Part shown: positions 17,834 to 27,130 of the stretch, piece after piece
Layout of the letters: each line of letters starts with the position of its first letter
Numbering within the stretch: position 1 is the first letter of the stretch
Assembly (NCBI RefSeq): GCF_001437075.1
Contig: NZ_JQBX01000002.1
Coordinates: 78,861 to 142,860 of the forward strand
Length of the DNA: 64,000 nt
Direction of reading: 5' to 3'
Origin: Pediococcus stilesii
Lineage (GTDB): Bacteria > Bacillota > Bacilli > Lactobacillales > Lactobacillaceae
Made by a program: the position numbers and the translations under genes
The notes under the pieces: generated by a model
What the model was told of the DNA's origin: nothing
What the model saw: only the letters and a program-made list of their open reading frames with translations
The model's database searches: none

Positions 17834-19639
17834 TCAGAAAGCGCCGCCACCAGACCCACCACCAAATCCGCCTGAGTTTCCGCCGGTAAAGCCACCCGAC
17901 GAGCCACCTGAACTGGCCGACACTGAATGTGAAATTGCTGCACCCAGTCCGGATGCCAGACCGAGATTAACTCCGTTGATTCCAAAATAGTACGGATACA
18001 AAATTACATTACCTTCCAAATCATCTGCACTGAAGTCGGTTCGTAATTGATCTGCCACCCGATCAGAAAGCTTAAAGGCCGTAGCATATGGTAAAATTTC
18101 TTCCCATAAAATCAAATCGCCAATTTCGGCGGTATTAAAATGCGCAATATCTTTTAACATCTGCTTAAAACCTCGAATTTGATTAAACTGTTCGAGGCCT
18201 TCGTCGTTATACAGCGAAACCCGTGGCCAAGTAATTGCGATCCAGCTTTCGATTCCGATCGTAACAATTAACCCAATCACTCCGTACAAAATTGAACTCG
18301 TTCCTGCCAAACCAAGTCCACCCATTATCATAGCCAAAATTGGCGTAATAGTTGCCAAGCCAATCAGCCCATTGCGATAAGTAACATTATGGTCGTCTTT
18401 ATACTGGCTAACTGTATGATCAATTTCTTTTTGCCAAGCTCGATACCATTTAGCGACCCGACCCTTACGATCCTTTTTAGTAAAATTGTTAATTTGCTGA
18501 ATTGTAACCTTCTGACCGTCACCAATTTCATCAATGCATTGATTAATAAATGACATATCAAAATCTTTCAGACGACTGATTTCCGTTGTGTCTTTGTTTC
18601 GTTTGCCGTATTGAACTTGTTTGAGGTTCAATTGACCTTCAGAAGCAAGCCTTAATATTTCCGCCGAAATCGCATCTGAATCAGCTTGCTTTTTGTTTAA
18701 AATTGCTTGGGCTACTGCGGGAGCAACCGTTGGTACATCAAAGCTATGTTCAATCGGTGCAGGTATCGTGTAAGGGTGATATCCACGTCTAAGTAGCCAT
18801 ATCATCATGATTAAAATGATTATCCCACTAAAAATACTGACAAATATTTTAGCGTAGTCAACCATTTTTCGCGTTCGTTCTTTAGCTTGATTCTCCTGTT
18901 GGACAAGTAAATCTTCTTGATTTTGAATATCTTTTAATTTATCTTCATTAACAATCTTTTTATTGTCAGGCACCAAACTAGTAGGAAATACCATATGGCT
19001 TTCTACAAAACTATTTTCCGGATTATCTCCAACATCAATAATTATTTTTCCATTTTTACGATTAACCGTTGTATACCCGTTTGCTGCACCATGTGACCAC
19101 GCCTGCAGCTTTTTCACATTGGTTCCCGGAAGATTAATAACCACTTGGGCATTTTCTAACGGCACATCCCACTCCGATCCAATTACTTTCCAGTTCAACT
19201 CGGCGGTGTCCCTGTAACTAGTTACTACGCCGTTTATTTTGTAATTATATGATACCTTGGCTTCATCACCAGAACTAACCGTATTAAACAGCTTTAACTT
19301 CATTTGATCACTATTCAAATTCATCTTGGCCGTTAAATTTTGTTCACTGTTATTAACTGGAATCGTGCGGATCGCGCCACCATTATTAGAAACCGTGATC
19401 TTCTTTAAATCCGCTCCATCCGTTCCTCGTAAATCTTGCACAAAATAAATCCCGTGATAGTCATCACCAAATTTATAGGTCATGCTACGATTAACGTCTG
19501 CGCTTCCATCCTTATTAATATTAACGTTCACTTTAAAATCTGAAATTTTATAGTCCGCATTCGCCGTTGTTTCGTTCCAAACCATTCCCAACATAAACAA
19601 CAATAATAGTAACCATATCTGCTTGCTTAAGCTTTTCAT
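17834..19639 (-). CDS. DUF2207 domain membrane protein
   Basis: A 601-residue protein with a signal peptide (MKSLSKQIWLLLLLFMLG to about residue 29). The DUF2207 ectodomain follows (ADYKISDFKVNVNINKDGSADVNRSMTYKF). Further on are a membrane segment near residues 266-288, a cytoplasmic part and two further membrane segments near residues 420-465. A Gly/Ser-rich tail ends GGGSGGGAF. This is the usual layout of a family found widely in Firmicutes, of unknown function at the envelope. The start ATG 19639 has GGGAGG 9 bases upstream; an upstream in-frame start lacks a ribosome site. Confidence 0.88.
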   Translation of the reverse strand: MKSLSKQIWLLLLLFMLGMVWNETTANADYKISDFKVNVNINKDGSADVNRSMTYKFGDDYHGIYFVQDLRGTDGADLKKITVSNNGGAIRTIPVNNSEQNLTAKMNLNSDQMKLKLFNTVSSGDEAKVSYNYKINGVVTSYRDTAELNWKVIGSEWDVPLENAQVVINLPGTNVKKLQAWSHGAANGYTTVNRKNGKIIIDVGDNPENSFVESHMVFPTSLVPDNKKIVNEDKLKDIQNQEDLLVQQENQAKERTRKMVDYAKIFVSIFSGIIILIMMIWLLRRGYHPYTIPAPIEHSFDVPTVAPAVAQAILNKKQADSDAISAEILRLASEGQLNLKQVQYGKRNKDTTEISRLKDFDMSFINQCIDEIGDGQKVTIQQINNFTKKDRKGRVAKWYRAWQKEIDHTVSQYKDDHNVTYRNGLIGLATITPILAMIMGGLGLAGTSSILYGVIGLIVTIGIESWIAITWPRVSLYNDEGLEQFNQIRGFKQMLKDIAHFNTAEIGDLILWEEILPYATAFKLSDRVADQLRTDFSADDLEGNVILYPYYFGINGVNLGLASGLGAAISHSVSASSGGSSGGFTGGNSGGFGGGSGGGAF

Positions 19640-19759
19640 ACTGTACTCCTCCCTATATCTATTCCCCAATAGATATAGACAAAGTATAGCATAGTTACCA
19701 ATAACTAATTTCTTAACAGAAATGTGAAAAGTAATGATAGACCATCGCCAATTTTCGGT

Positions 19760-21316
19760 TTAATATACTACGTTTAAATTTTGTGGTTGGACTCCTTTTA
19801 CCTGTTGATGCTCTTCAAAATATTTCATAATTAATTCGGCCACATCAACATTGATTTCTTTGATTATTTTGGCATTACTAAACATCCCGTAACCGCCGCC
19901 ACCATTACCGCGATATTGGTTTAACGTCACCTTCAAGGATTGGTCATTTTCAACTGGTTTATTATGATATTTCAGATTTACAACTCGGCTACCAATTGGC
20001 CGCCTTAAGTCAAACTCATACTCAATTCCGCTGTAGTAATCGTAGTTATAATATTGAACTTTGGGGAATTTAAACGGATCCGAAATGTCGATTCTTCCAT
20101 TATTAACGGCAAAGAAACGTGCACTTTTTTCAAGCGCCAATTTTAAATCCGTCCCTGTAATTTTTTCGACAACCAACGTATTTGGATACCCATAACTATT
20201 TAAAATTTGCCGAATTGTAACGTGGGTGCCTAGTCCTCGAACTTCATCGTTAAACAGCGCCGTTGCTGCAATATCACTTCCTGTTGCCGCCATCTCAACT
20301 TTATTAATGAAGTCCAAATATGGGTGCCCCTTAATTCTGGCAAGCATTGGGTCATCAATCATTAAACTTGCCCCAGTCACTCTTCCAACGGGAGAATCCA
20401 ACCACTGCTGAACTTCAGTTTCTGTTTTAGCAGTTAAATATCGCACTGGCTGAAATAGTCGAGCCCCCGCCGTTGGAATTAATTTTGCATTCTTTTGAAT
20501 AACTTTTTTATCATCGTTCAAAATTAATTCAATTTCTCCAACGGCAACGCCTTTTTCTCCCGGTTGTGTAACTGGAACGTCATGATAGACCCCGGCAATT
20601 TCACGATGCTGGTGTCCAGTAATTAAGGCGTCAATTCCCTCAACTTCCTTAAGTATCTGGTATCCTTCATTTTCGCCTGTCATAGCTTCTGTCGGCGCCC
20701 CGGTACTCAAATCTGCTTCAAAACCTCCGTGATAAGCCACCACGACAACGTCCGCTAATTTTTTTAATTTAGGGACATATTTTTTAGCGACTTCCACCGC
20801 AGAATTGAACTTCAATCCTTCAATATTTTTGGGTTTTTCCCAATTTGGAATATATTGGGTAGTTAGTCCTAATACCGCAATTTTGATTCCTTTTTGTTCC
20901 AAAATCACATAGGGTTGATCAACAATCTTTTGCTTAATACCGCCATCAATATTAGCGCCTAAAATCGGATATTTTCTTTTGGACTCACTGGTCCGAATAT
21001 AATCTAAACCATAATTAAATTCGTGATTTCCTAAAATACCGGCATCGTAACCAATTAAACTCGTAATTTCAGAAAAAATTGCGTGCTTATTGTCTGCTTT
21101 CTGTCGAGCAATATAGTTGGCGAACGACGAACCCTGAATCCAGTCACCATTTTCAACGGCGATTACAATTTCATCATCGGTAGCTTGATGCTTAATGTCA
21201 TGAATAATTGTTGCCGCTTTTAGCATTCCATAGGGTTTTACATCGTTGGCCGTACTATAGTTAGTCGGATAAATGTATCCATGCACATCGCTCGTTGAAA
21301 TAATTTTAATTTTCAT
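19760..21316 (-). CDS. Cytoplasmic 5'-nucleotidase/cyclic phosphodiesterase-type metallophosphatase
   Basis: A 518-residue calcineurin-like metallophosphatase with a C-terminal 5'-nucleotidase domain. Metal-ligand motifs appear in order: DVHGYIYP, ENGDWIQGS, GNHEFNYGLDYI, VAYHGGFE and ITGHQHRE. The C-terminal part includes YGYPNTLVVEKITGTDLKLALE. There is no signal peptide, so it should act inside the cell, like YunD-type proteins and unlike exported UshA. Expected substrates are nucleotides or 2',3'-cyclic nucleotides. It starts 3 bases from the phnE2 stop and is the last gene of the phnDCEE operon, suggesting it processes an imported phosphorylated compound. Confidence 0.88.
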   Translation of the reverse strand: MKIKIISTSDVHGYIYPTNYSTANDVKPYGMLKAATIIHDIKHQATDDEIVIAVENGDWIQGSSFANYIARQKADNKHAIFSEITSLIGYDAGILGNHEFNYGLDYIRTSESKRKYPILGANIDGGIKQKIVDQPYVILEQKGIKIAVLGLTTQYIPNWEKPKNIEGLKFNSAVEVAKKYVPKLKKLADVVVVAYHGGFEADLSTGAPTEAMTGENEGYQILKEVEGIDALITGHQHREIAGVYHDVPVTQPGEKGVAVGEIELILNDDKKVIQKNAKLIPTAGARLFQPVRYLTAKTETEVQQWLDSPVGRVTGASLMIDDPMLARIKGHPYLDFINKVEMAATGSDIAATALFNDEVRGLGTHVTIRQILNSYGYPNTLVVEKITGTDLKLALEKSARFFAVNNGRIDISDPFKFPKVQYYNYDYYSGIEYEFDLRRPIGSRVVNLKYHNKPVENDQSLKVTLNQYRGNGGGGYGMFSNAKIIKEINVDVAELIMKYFEEHQQVKGVQPQNLNVVY

Positions 21317-21319
21317 GCT

Positions 21320-22126
21320 TTAAACTAACCTCTTTCGCATTTGCTCAGAAATTGTATCAATTACTAAGACCATGATAATTATTCCTAATAGGATAATTCC
21401 CACACGCGGCCAATTCCTAGTTTGAATTGCAAAAATCATCGGTGTCCCGATTCCGCCAGCCCCAACCATTCCAAGAATTGCGGCTGAACGAACCGCTATT
21501 TCAAACCGATACAAAGTATAGGAGACAAATTCAGGCGTTATGATCGGAAGCGTTGCTAGCATAAATACCTGAGCCGCGTTGCCACCCACGCTATTAATGG
21601 CTTCTTCTGCTCCACGATCCATATTTTCAATAGCTTCACTAAATAGCTTGCCCAACATCCCAATCGAATGAATACTAACGGCAAGAACCCCGGCATATGA
21701 TCCCGGTCCAACGGCTTTGATAAACATGATTGCCAGCACGATTTCCGGAAAGGTTCGAATCAAAGTTAATACAACCTTGCCACTTCCCGAGCGTAAGAAA
21801 AATCGTTCCTTAATACTCCTTGCTGCCCAAAAAGCAAACGGAACACTGATAATTGCTGAAATGAATGTTCCTAAAAAAGCGATTGCCAGTGTTTGAAAAA
21901 TTAACGATATTAAATCTTCACCACTGCCATCATACACGTAGGACCATTCTGGACTTACCAATCCCGATAAAATCGATTTTGATACGGATCCCGCTGAATC
22001 TTGTAATCCTGAGAACTTTATTCCACCAATTGCCCAAATATAAATTATCGCAATCACTATCATCCAAAGAATCCACTGCCAACGTTGCCAGACTTTTTTT
22101 AATTGGTTTGCTGAATCTAATGTCAC
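21320..22126 (-). CDS. phnE: Phosphonate-type ABC transporter permease (second PhnE)
   Basis: A 268-residue inner-membrane permease with about six membrane segments. The BPD_transp_1 coupling (EAA) region reads EAINSVGGNAAQVFMLATLPIITPEF near residues 168-193. The start GTG 22126 overlaps the stop of the preceding permease (GTGA) and has GGAGG 7 bases upstream. Two permease genes in tandem imply a heterodimeric channel. Transports phosphonate, phosphite or a phosphate ester; not resolvable here. Confidence 0.92.
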   Translation of the reverse strand: MTLDSANQLKKVWQRWQWILWMIVIAIIYIWAIGGIKFSGLQDSAGSVSKSILSGLVSPEWSYVYDGSGEDLISLIFQTLAIAFLGTFISAIISVPFAFWAARSIKERFFLRSGSGKVVLTLIRTFPEIVLAIMFIKAVGPGSYAGVLAVSIHSIGMLGKLFSEAIENMDRGAEEAINSVGGNAAQVFMLATLPIITPEFVSYTLYRFEIAVRSAAILGMVGAGGIGTPMIFAIQTRNWPRVGIILLGIIIMVLVIDTISEQMRKRLV

Positions 22127-22920
22127 AACAGAATCCTCCTTAGATGATTACTAATGCCATCAATCACTAGGACAATTATTAATGTTGCTAAAATAATTAC
22201 CGCAGTGGCACCGTAGTTAAATTCATTTAATGAACGTTGTAAAAAGACACCAATCCCACCGGCACCAATATAACCAAGTACCGTTGAAGCTCGAACATTA
22301 ATCTCTAATGTATATAGAAAGTAACTAATAAATTGGTTTAAAATTTGTGGGATAACAGCGTACCATATTACCGTTAATTTTCTGGCTCCAACCGATTCTA
22401 GTGCTTCAATCGGTCCCATATCAATCGTCTCGATTACCTCATAGAATAGTTTTGAAATCATTCCAAAGGAAAAAATCGCTAAGGTAACCACCCCGGCAGT
22501 CGATCCAATCCCGAATATAGCAACAAAAATTGCCGCTAAAAGTAAATCTGGTAAAGTTCGAACTAAATCCAAAATAATTCGGATCACATTTCGAATAATC
22601 CCGTTATGAACAAGGTTACTTGCTGCCAGTAGGGAAAACGGAACGGCAAAAATCGTTCCAATAGTTGTCCCTAAGATGGCCATTTGGATTGTTTCATAGA
22701 GTGGCTGCCAAATAATTGATAGATAGCTCCAAGTTGGATTTGACATTCGCACTAATAAATCGGTGAACTGCGACAAATTTGCGAAAAACATTCCAACATT
22801 AACATCGGCCATTTGAGATGAAAAAACTAAAAGAATCACCATTATAACCGTTCCCAAAATTGGCTTAATGTGCCATCTTTGAGCAAATGAACGACTTGGA
22901 ATCTTCTGTGAATTTTCCAA
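22123..22920 (-). CDS. phnE: Phosphonate-type ABC transporter permease (first PhnE)
   Basis: A 265-residue permease paralogous to the next gene. The EAA loop reads EALESVGARKLTVIWYAVIPQILNQF near residues 168-193, and the C-terminal region reads ASTVLGYIGAGGIGVFL. It begins immediately after the phnC stop, so translation is probably coupled. Confidence 0.92.
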   Translation of the reverse strand: MENSQKIPSRSFAQRWHIKPILGTVIMVILLVFSSQMADVNVGMFFANLSQFTDLLVRMSNPTWSYLSIIWQPLYETIQMAILGTTIGTIFAVPFSLLAASNLVHNGIIRNVIRIILDLVRTLPDLLLAAIFVAIFGIGSTAGVVTLAIFSFGMISKLFYEVIETIDMGPIEALESVGARKLTVIWYAVIPQILNQFISYFLYTLEINVRASTVLGYIGAGGIGVFLQRSLNEFNYGATAVIILATLIIVLVIDGISNHLRRILL

Positions 22921-23682
22921 TCAACTGTCCTCCTCGGTTTGATAAATTTGATTTAGATCCGCTTCTTTTACGTTTTCAATCATTTGATCATAGACTACTT
23001 CTCCGGCTCTTAGTCCAATAATGCGATCTGCATATTCACGTGCTAAACTAACCGAATGTAAATTAACGATGACCGTCATTTCGTCTTCTTGATTGAGGCT
23101 CTTCAAAGTATCCATTACCGTTTTAGTGGTTTTAGGGTCCAGCGACGCAATTGGTTCATCCGCAAGAATTATTTTAGGATCTTGCATCAACGTCCGAGCG
23201 ATCGCCACCCGTTGCTGTTGCCCACCTGATAGTTCATCCGCCCTCGCATACAACTTTTCTAGCATATTCACACGACGAAGAGAGCGAACCGCTTTATCTC
23301 GATCTGATTTGGAAAATAAGCCTAGAATACTTTTCCATGCAGGATAATATCCGACGCGACCTGACAAAACATTCTTTTGAACACTCGACCGATTTACCAG
23401 ATTAAAGTTTTGAAAAATCATCCCAATTTGGCGTCTAAGTGTCCGGAGTGCCTTTCCCTTATACTGACTGATCTCATCTCCGTCGACATAAAGTTTTCCA
23501 TCCGTGATTCCGTGCATTCGATTAATTGTTCGTAATAGGGTGCTCTTCCCCGCGCCTGAAAGGCCAACCACTACCAAAAACTGGCCTTTGGGGATACTCA
23601 GATTGATATCCTTTAATCCGATTGTGCCATTTTTATATGTTTTATTTACATGTTCAAATAAAATAATTGGCTCTTCTGCCAT
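22921..23682 (-). CDS. phnC: Phosphonate-type ABC transporter ATP-binding protein
   Basis: ATPase of 253 residues with Walker [10 protein letters not shown] (near 39-47), signature [14 protein letters not shown] (near 150) and Walker [15 protein letters not shown]. The PhnC-type insert [18 protein letters not shown] is present. The start has GGAGG upstream. It energises the two PhnE permeases. Confidence 0.95.
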   Translation of the reverse strand: MAEEPIILFEHVNKTYKNGTIGLKDINLSIPKGQFLVVVGLSGAGKSTLLRTINRMHGITDGKLYVDGDEISQYKGKALRTLRRQIGMIFQNFNLVNRSSVQKNVLSGRVGYYPAWKSILGLFSKSDRDKAVRSLRRVNMLEKLYARADELSGGQQQRVAIARTLMQDPKIILADEPIASLDPKTTKTVMDTLKSLNQEDEMTVIVNLHSVSLAREYADRIIGLRAGEVVYDQMIENVKEADLNQIYQTEEDS

Positions 23683-23699
23683 ATCGTTGTTCCTCCTAT

Positions 23700-23735
23700 A
23701 AAAAAGCAGCCAAGGAATCCCATCCCCGCTACTTC
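23700..23735 (-). terminator. Possible weak attenuating hairpin between phnD and phnC
   Basis: On the minus strand AGCGGGGA pairs with TCCTTGGCT with one bulge and G-U pairs, followed by six T. It may lower downstream expression relative to the binding protein, a common arrangement in ABC importer operons. Confidence 0.45.
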
Positions 23736-23757
23736 TTTACCTTATGATAGTTAGATC

Positions 23758-24699
23758 CTACTTATTTAGTTTCTCAGCTTTTTTATCATATTCCCGGATA
23801 ATATCAAAGTTACTATCTTTAGAATCTGTATATCCTTCATGACTATAAACACTTGAAATTATGTCATGTCCCTTTTTGGTTTTGGCGATTTTCTTAAATG
23901 CGGCTGAAATCTTTTTTTGCCACTTACTACTCATGTCACCACGAACTGTAATCGTATCATTTGGAATTTTATCTGTTGTATAAATTGGGACAACTTTGCT
24001 CATTACGTCCGGATCATCTTTTTTCACAAGACTCCGAGCTCCTTGGAAAACGAAGGCGGCATCGGTGTTCTTGTTATAAACCGAAAGGACCCCTTGGTCA
24101 TGTCCCTTAACTTGGACCGTTTTAATGTTGTTTTTATTAATATTTACGCCCTTATTGAGCATTTCAACCGCTGGATAAATCCAACCGGCTGTCGATGTTG
24201 TATCCTGAACGGCGATCTTTTTACCCTTTAAATCTTCAATCGATTTGATTCCACTATCTTTACGAACTAATATTTGAGAACGGTAGAAGTTTACTAATTT
24301 CTTAGTTTGGTTATCCGTTGTTCCTTCATATCCATAACGTTCAGCTTGAAGTAACACTTTTGCCTTGTATTGCTTGTGTGCTAGGACGTAAGCATCTGGT
24401 GGAAGAAAACCAACGTCAACCTTCTTTGAGCCCATTGCTTCAACAATCGTATTATAGTCAGTTGAAACGTTTACTTTAACCGGAATTCCCAATTCCTTAG
24501 AAAGCAAACCTTCCAACGGCTTGGCCTTAGCTTCAATTGTTCCAGCATTTGCTGAAGGAACAAACTCCACCGTCAATTTTTTAGGAGTAAAACTTTTCGA
24601 ACTGGCTGTTTTTGAATTCCCACAAGCAGCTAACCCCAGTGGTAAAACAAGCAATGCTAACATTGCCAACAAAATCTTAGATTTCTTCAAAATACGCAT
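23758..24699 (-). CDS. phnD: Phosphonate-type ABC transporter substrate-binding lipoprotein
   Basis: A 313-residue extracytoplasmic binding protein of the PhnD family. The signal peptide ends in the lipobox LGLAACGNS. Family features include VEFVPSANAGTIEAKAKPLEGLLSKELGIPVKV, MGSKKVDVGFLPPDAYVLAH and KKIAVQDTTSTAGWIYPAVEML. The start ATG 24699 has GGGAGGAG upstream. First gene of a five-gene operon. No C-P lyase or phosphonatase gene is in the window, so the ligand may be phosphite or another phosphorus compound. Confidence 0.93.
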   Translation of the reverse strand: MRILKKSKILLAMLALLVLPLGLAACGNSKTASSKSFTPKKLTVEFVPSANAGTIEAKAKPLEGLLSKELGIPVKVNVSTDYNTIVEAMGSKKVDVGFLPPDAYVLAHKQYKAKVLLQAERYGYEGTTDNQTKKLVNFYRSQILVRKDSGIKSIEDLKGKKIAVQDTTSTAGWIYPAVEMLNKGVNINKNNIKTVQVKGHDQGVLSVYNKNTDAAFVFQGARSLVKKDDPDVMSKVVPIYTTDKIPNDTITVRGDMSSKWQKKISAAFKKIAKTKKGHDIISSVYSHEGYTDSKDSNFDIIREYDKKAEKLNK

Positions 24700-24887
24700 C
24701 GATCTAACTCCTCCCAATCATTAAAAAAACTTATCGATGAATTAATTTTACCACTAAAACGAACATTTACAATAATAAAAATAATTTTAGTTCGTATTTA
24801 AGTTGAAAAAGATTCAAATAGGAACGTAAATATATGTAATTAATGGGATTTGTGCACAGCGTTATTTTTCTAATTTGCTACCTGGAA

Positions 24888-25427
24888 CTAAAGGATCTTA
24901 CTGAACAAAACTGCATCATGATAATTTTCGTCTCGGATTGGTGGCAAATAATCGCGCATAATTCCTTCTCGCTTGAATCCGTTCTTTTCCGCCACACGTT
25001 GACTAGCGCCATTTTGGACATCCGCAATTAGCTCCAACCGATGTATTTTAAACTTCTTTTTCGCAATGTTTATAACCTGTTGTAAACTTTCGGACATGAT
25101 TTCTCGACCACTAAAACCTTTGTCAATCCAGTACCCAATTTGTCCACTATGTCTTTGAACGTTAATCTCATGGATATCAATCATCCCTGCCACCTCTCCA
25201 TTAACCACAATGGTTGCCATCCATAGTATTCCAGCATCCATTTCGATTATTGCATGCTGCAAAAATTGCGCTTCATCGCCGACACTCCGCATTGACTTCA
25301 CCCAAGGGAGCCATTTACTAAGGTATGCGCGATTCTTTTCAATAAGCAGATAAAGCTGTTCTGCATCGGCAATCCGTCGAAGCCTAAATTCAATTTGGTC
25401 TTGGTGACTAGTCATAAATTTCGTCAT
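24888..25427 (-). CDS. GNAT-family N-acetyltransferase, RimJ/RimL-like
   Basis: A 179-residue acetyltransferase with the RimL-type arrangement: FRLRRIADAEQLYLLIEKNRAYLSKWLPWV at the N-terminus, GQIGYWIDKGFSGREIMSESL (acetyl-CoA site) and RLELIADVQNGASQRVAEKNGFKREGIMRDY. The acceptor may be a ribosomal protein N-terminus or a small amine. AAGGGG precedes ATG 25427. It is divergent from the MDR gene. Confidence 0.88.
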   Translation of the reverse strand: MTKFMTSHQDQIEFRLRRIADAEQLYLLIEKNRAYLSKWLPWVKSMRSVGDEAQFLQHAIIEMDAGILWMATIVVNGEVAGMIDIHEINVQRHSGQIGYWIDKGFSGREIMSESLQQVINIAKKKFKIHRLELIADVQNGASQRVAEKNGFKREGIMRDYLPPIRDENYHDAVLFSKIL

Positions 25428-25554
25428 AATTTATTTCCCCTTTTCTAAACGGTACCAATATTACGTTTCACTCATTTTAAGTTCCAGCATTAACTTTTAG
25501 AGTGTTAGAATTGGCTTGATTATAGACAATTTTTTTTGAGAAAGGAAGTTTTTT

Positions 25555-26520
25555 ATGAAAGCCGCCTACATTGAACACACCGGTAGTATTAATGAAATTA
25601 AAATTGGTGATCTTCCTCATCCACAAGTACATACTGATGAGGTTTTAATTCGTGTCGAAGCCGTATCTGCCAACCATGTTGATACTTTTGTGCGTTCTGG
25701 ATCCTTTAAAACGAACCAATCTTTTCCGTTCATAATCGGTCGGGACGCCGTTGGTACCGTTATCGAAATAGGCTCCAAGGTGAAAGAATTCCAATTAGGT
25801 CAGCGGGTATGGACCAACAGTATGGGTTATGACGGACGTCAAGGCACTTATGCCGAATTAATCAGCGTCCCCAGTAACCGCCTTTTTCACGTTCCGACAC
25901 GGGTGAACGCTCTTCAACTGGTCGCTTCCGTCCACTCTGCTGCCACAGCAGCCATTCTTTTAAATGACGTTTTTGATACAACTCCCAACCGTAAAATTTT
26001 AATTAAAGGAGCAGGTGGACACGTTGGACAAAAAATAGTCGAACTTGCCCGCTTAAAAAATTTAGAGGTTTTTACAACTAGCCGCTCAAGTGACTTTGAT
26101 CAATTAACGATGCTTGGTGCTAGCCAAACATTTGATTATCACGATCCAATTGAAGAGATTCCGGAAAAATTTGACTATATTATTGATACATCCGGGAAAG
26201 TTGAACTTCAATCTAACTTAGATTCTCTAAATCAAAATGGCCAGTTAGCTCTGATTACCGCCCCTGTTTCCAACCAATTTCAATTTAAAGTCCGTGAATT
26301 TTACACGAATCAAAAATCAATTAAGGGATTTGTAATCAGCCATGCTGGTTTACCGCAATTACAGTCCGCTGCTAAAGTAATCAATCATGCGTTTGAAAAG
26401 AACCGACTTTTAAATGATGAACTATTAATCTTGCCAATTGAAGAAGCCCAGTTAGCACACTCGATGCTTGAAAATAATGAAAATCATCGTAAACGGATCG
26501 TTCTAACACTTAAAAAATAA
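25555..26520 (+). CDS. MDR-superfamily NADP-dependent quinone oxidoreductase
   Basis: A 321-residue medium-chain dehydrogenase/reductase of the quinone-reductase group. The GroES-like half contains SANHVDTFVRSGSF and IIGRDAVGTVIEIGS. The nucleotide-binding motif is GAGGHVGQKIVELAR near residues 153-167. No structural-zinc Cys cluster is visible, as expected for quinone reductases. RBS GAAAGGAAG precedes the ATG. Probably detoxifies quinones or enones. Confidence 0.87.
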   Translation: MKAAYIEHTGSINEIKIGDLPHPQVHTDEVLIRVEAVSANHVDTFVRSGSFKTNQSFPFIIGRDAVGTVIEIGSKVKEFQLGQRVWTNSMGYDGRQGTYAELISVPSNRLFHVPTRVNALQLVASVHSAATAAILLNDVFDTTPNRKILIKGAGGHVGQKIVELARLKNLEVFTTSRSSDFDQLTMLGASQTFDYHDPIEEIPEKFDYIIDTSGKVELQSNLDSLNQNGQLALITAPVSNQFQFKVREFYTNQKSIKGFVISHAGLPQLQSAAKVINHAFEKNRLLNDELLILPIEEAQLAHSMLENNENHRKRIVLTLKK

Positions 26521-26562
26521 AAAAAGAGGCTGCAACAAAATAATTTTGTCGTAGCCTCTTTG
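26521..26562. terminator. Bidirectional terminator after the MDR gene
   Basis: Stem GAGGCTGCAACAAAA / TTTTGTCGTAGCCTC with short loop and A/T runs on both sides. Lies between the convergent genes ending at 26520 and 26621. Confidence 0.88.
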
Positions 26563-26620
26563 AGTGTCCTGTATGATCTTAATCAGGAACAAAAATCACT
26601 ATTTCTATTTTAATGAAATT

Positions 26621-27049
26621 CTACTGTTTAAAAATTGCGTCTTGATACTTTTTAAACCAGTCTTTTTGTAAAGAACGATCCATCACTAGTAGCATGTTTC
26701 CCTCAGCGTGAACCTGTTCCTGCTTACTTGCGTAAAAGCTAGAAGCCTTTTGCGCTAAATCGTCGTTGTCAAATTTAAGTAGCTTAGCATGTGCCCCGCC
26801 TTCACCATTAAATCGAACTCCAGAAGTAGCCTTTACCTGTTTGGATAGGTCGGCAATCTCAACTTCGCCTTGATCATCAACCGTCAAGCCTTGATCCTTA
26901 ACATCCTGAAGATAACTATCAAGTGTTTTTTCACTGCTCGAACTTGCCGCAGTATTAGAATCGGAGTTTTTACCGACCCCGCAAGCACTTAATAGACCAC
27001 CAAGAGTAACGATTGCAACAATGAAAAATACAATGTTAAATCTCTTCAT
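26621..27049 (-). CDS. Small secreted lipoprotein of unknown function
   Basis: A 142-residue protein with a signal peptide and lipobox LLSACGVG (Cys near residue 24). A Ser/Ala-rich spacer follows, then a small domain ending DWFKKYQDAIFKQ. I recognise no family. The start ATG 27049 has GGGGGG 7 bases upstream. Monocistronic, convergent with the MDR gene. Confidence 0.8.
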   Translation of the reverse strand: MKRFNIVFFIVAIVTLGGLLSACGVGKNSDSNTAASSSSEKTLDSYLQDVKDQGLTVDDQGEVEIADLSKQVKATSGVRFNGEGGAHAKLLKFDNDDLAQKASSFYASKQEQVHAEGNMLLVMDRSLQKDWFKKYQDAIFKQ

Positions 27050-27130
27050 TCGATTTCCCCCCATAATCTAGTCTATGTGCCTTCATTATACTAGGAATGA
27101 GCAGAAAACGAAAAGAGTTTTAAACATACC

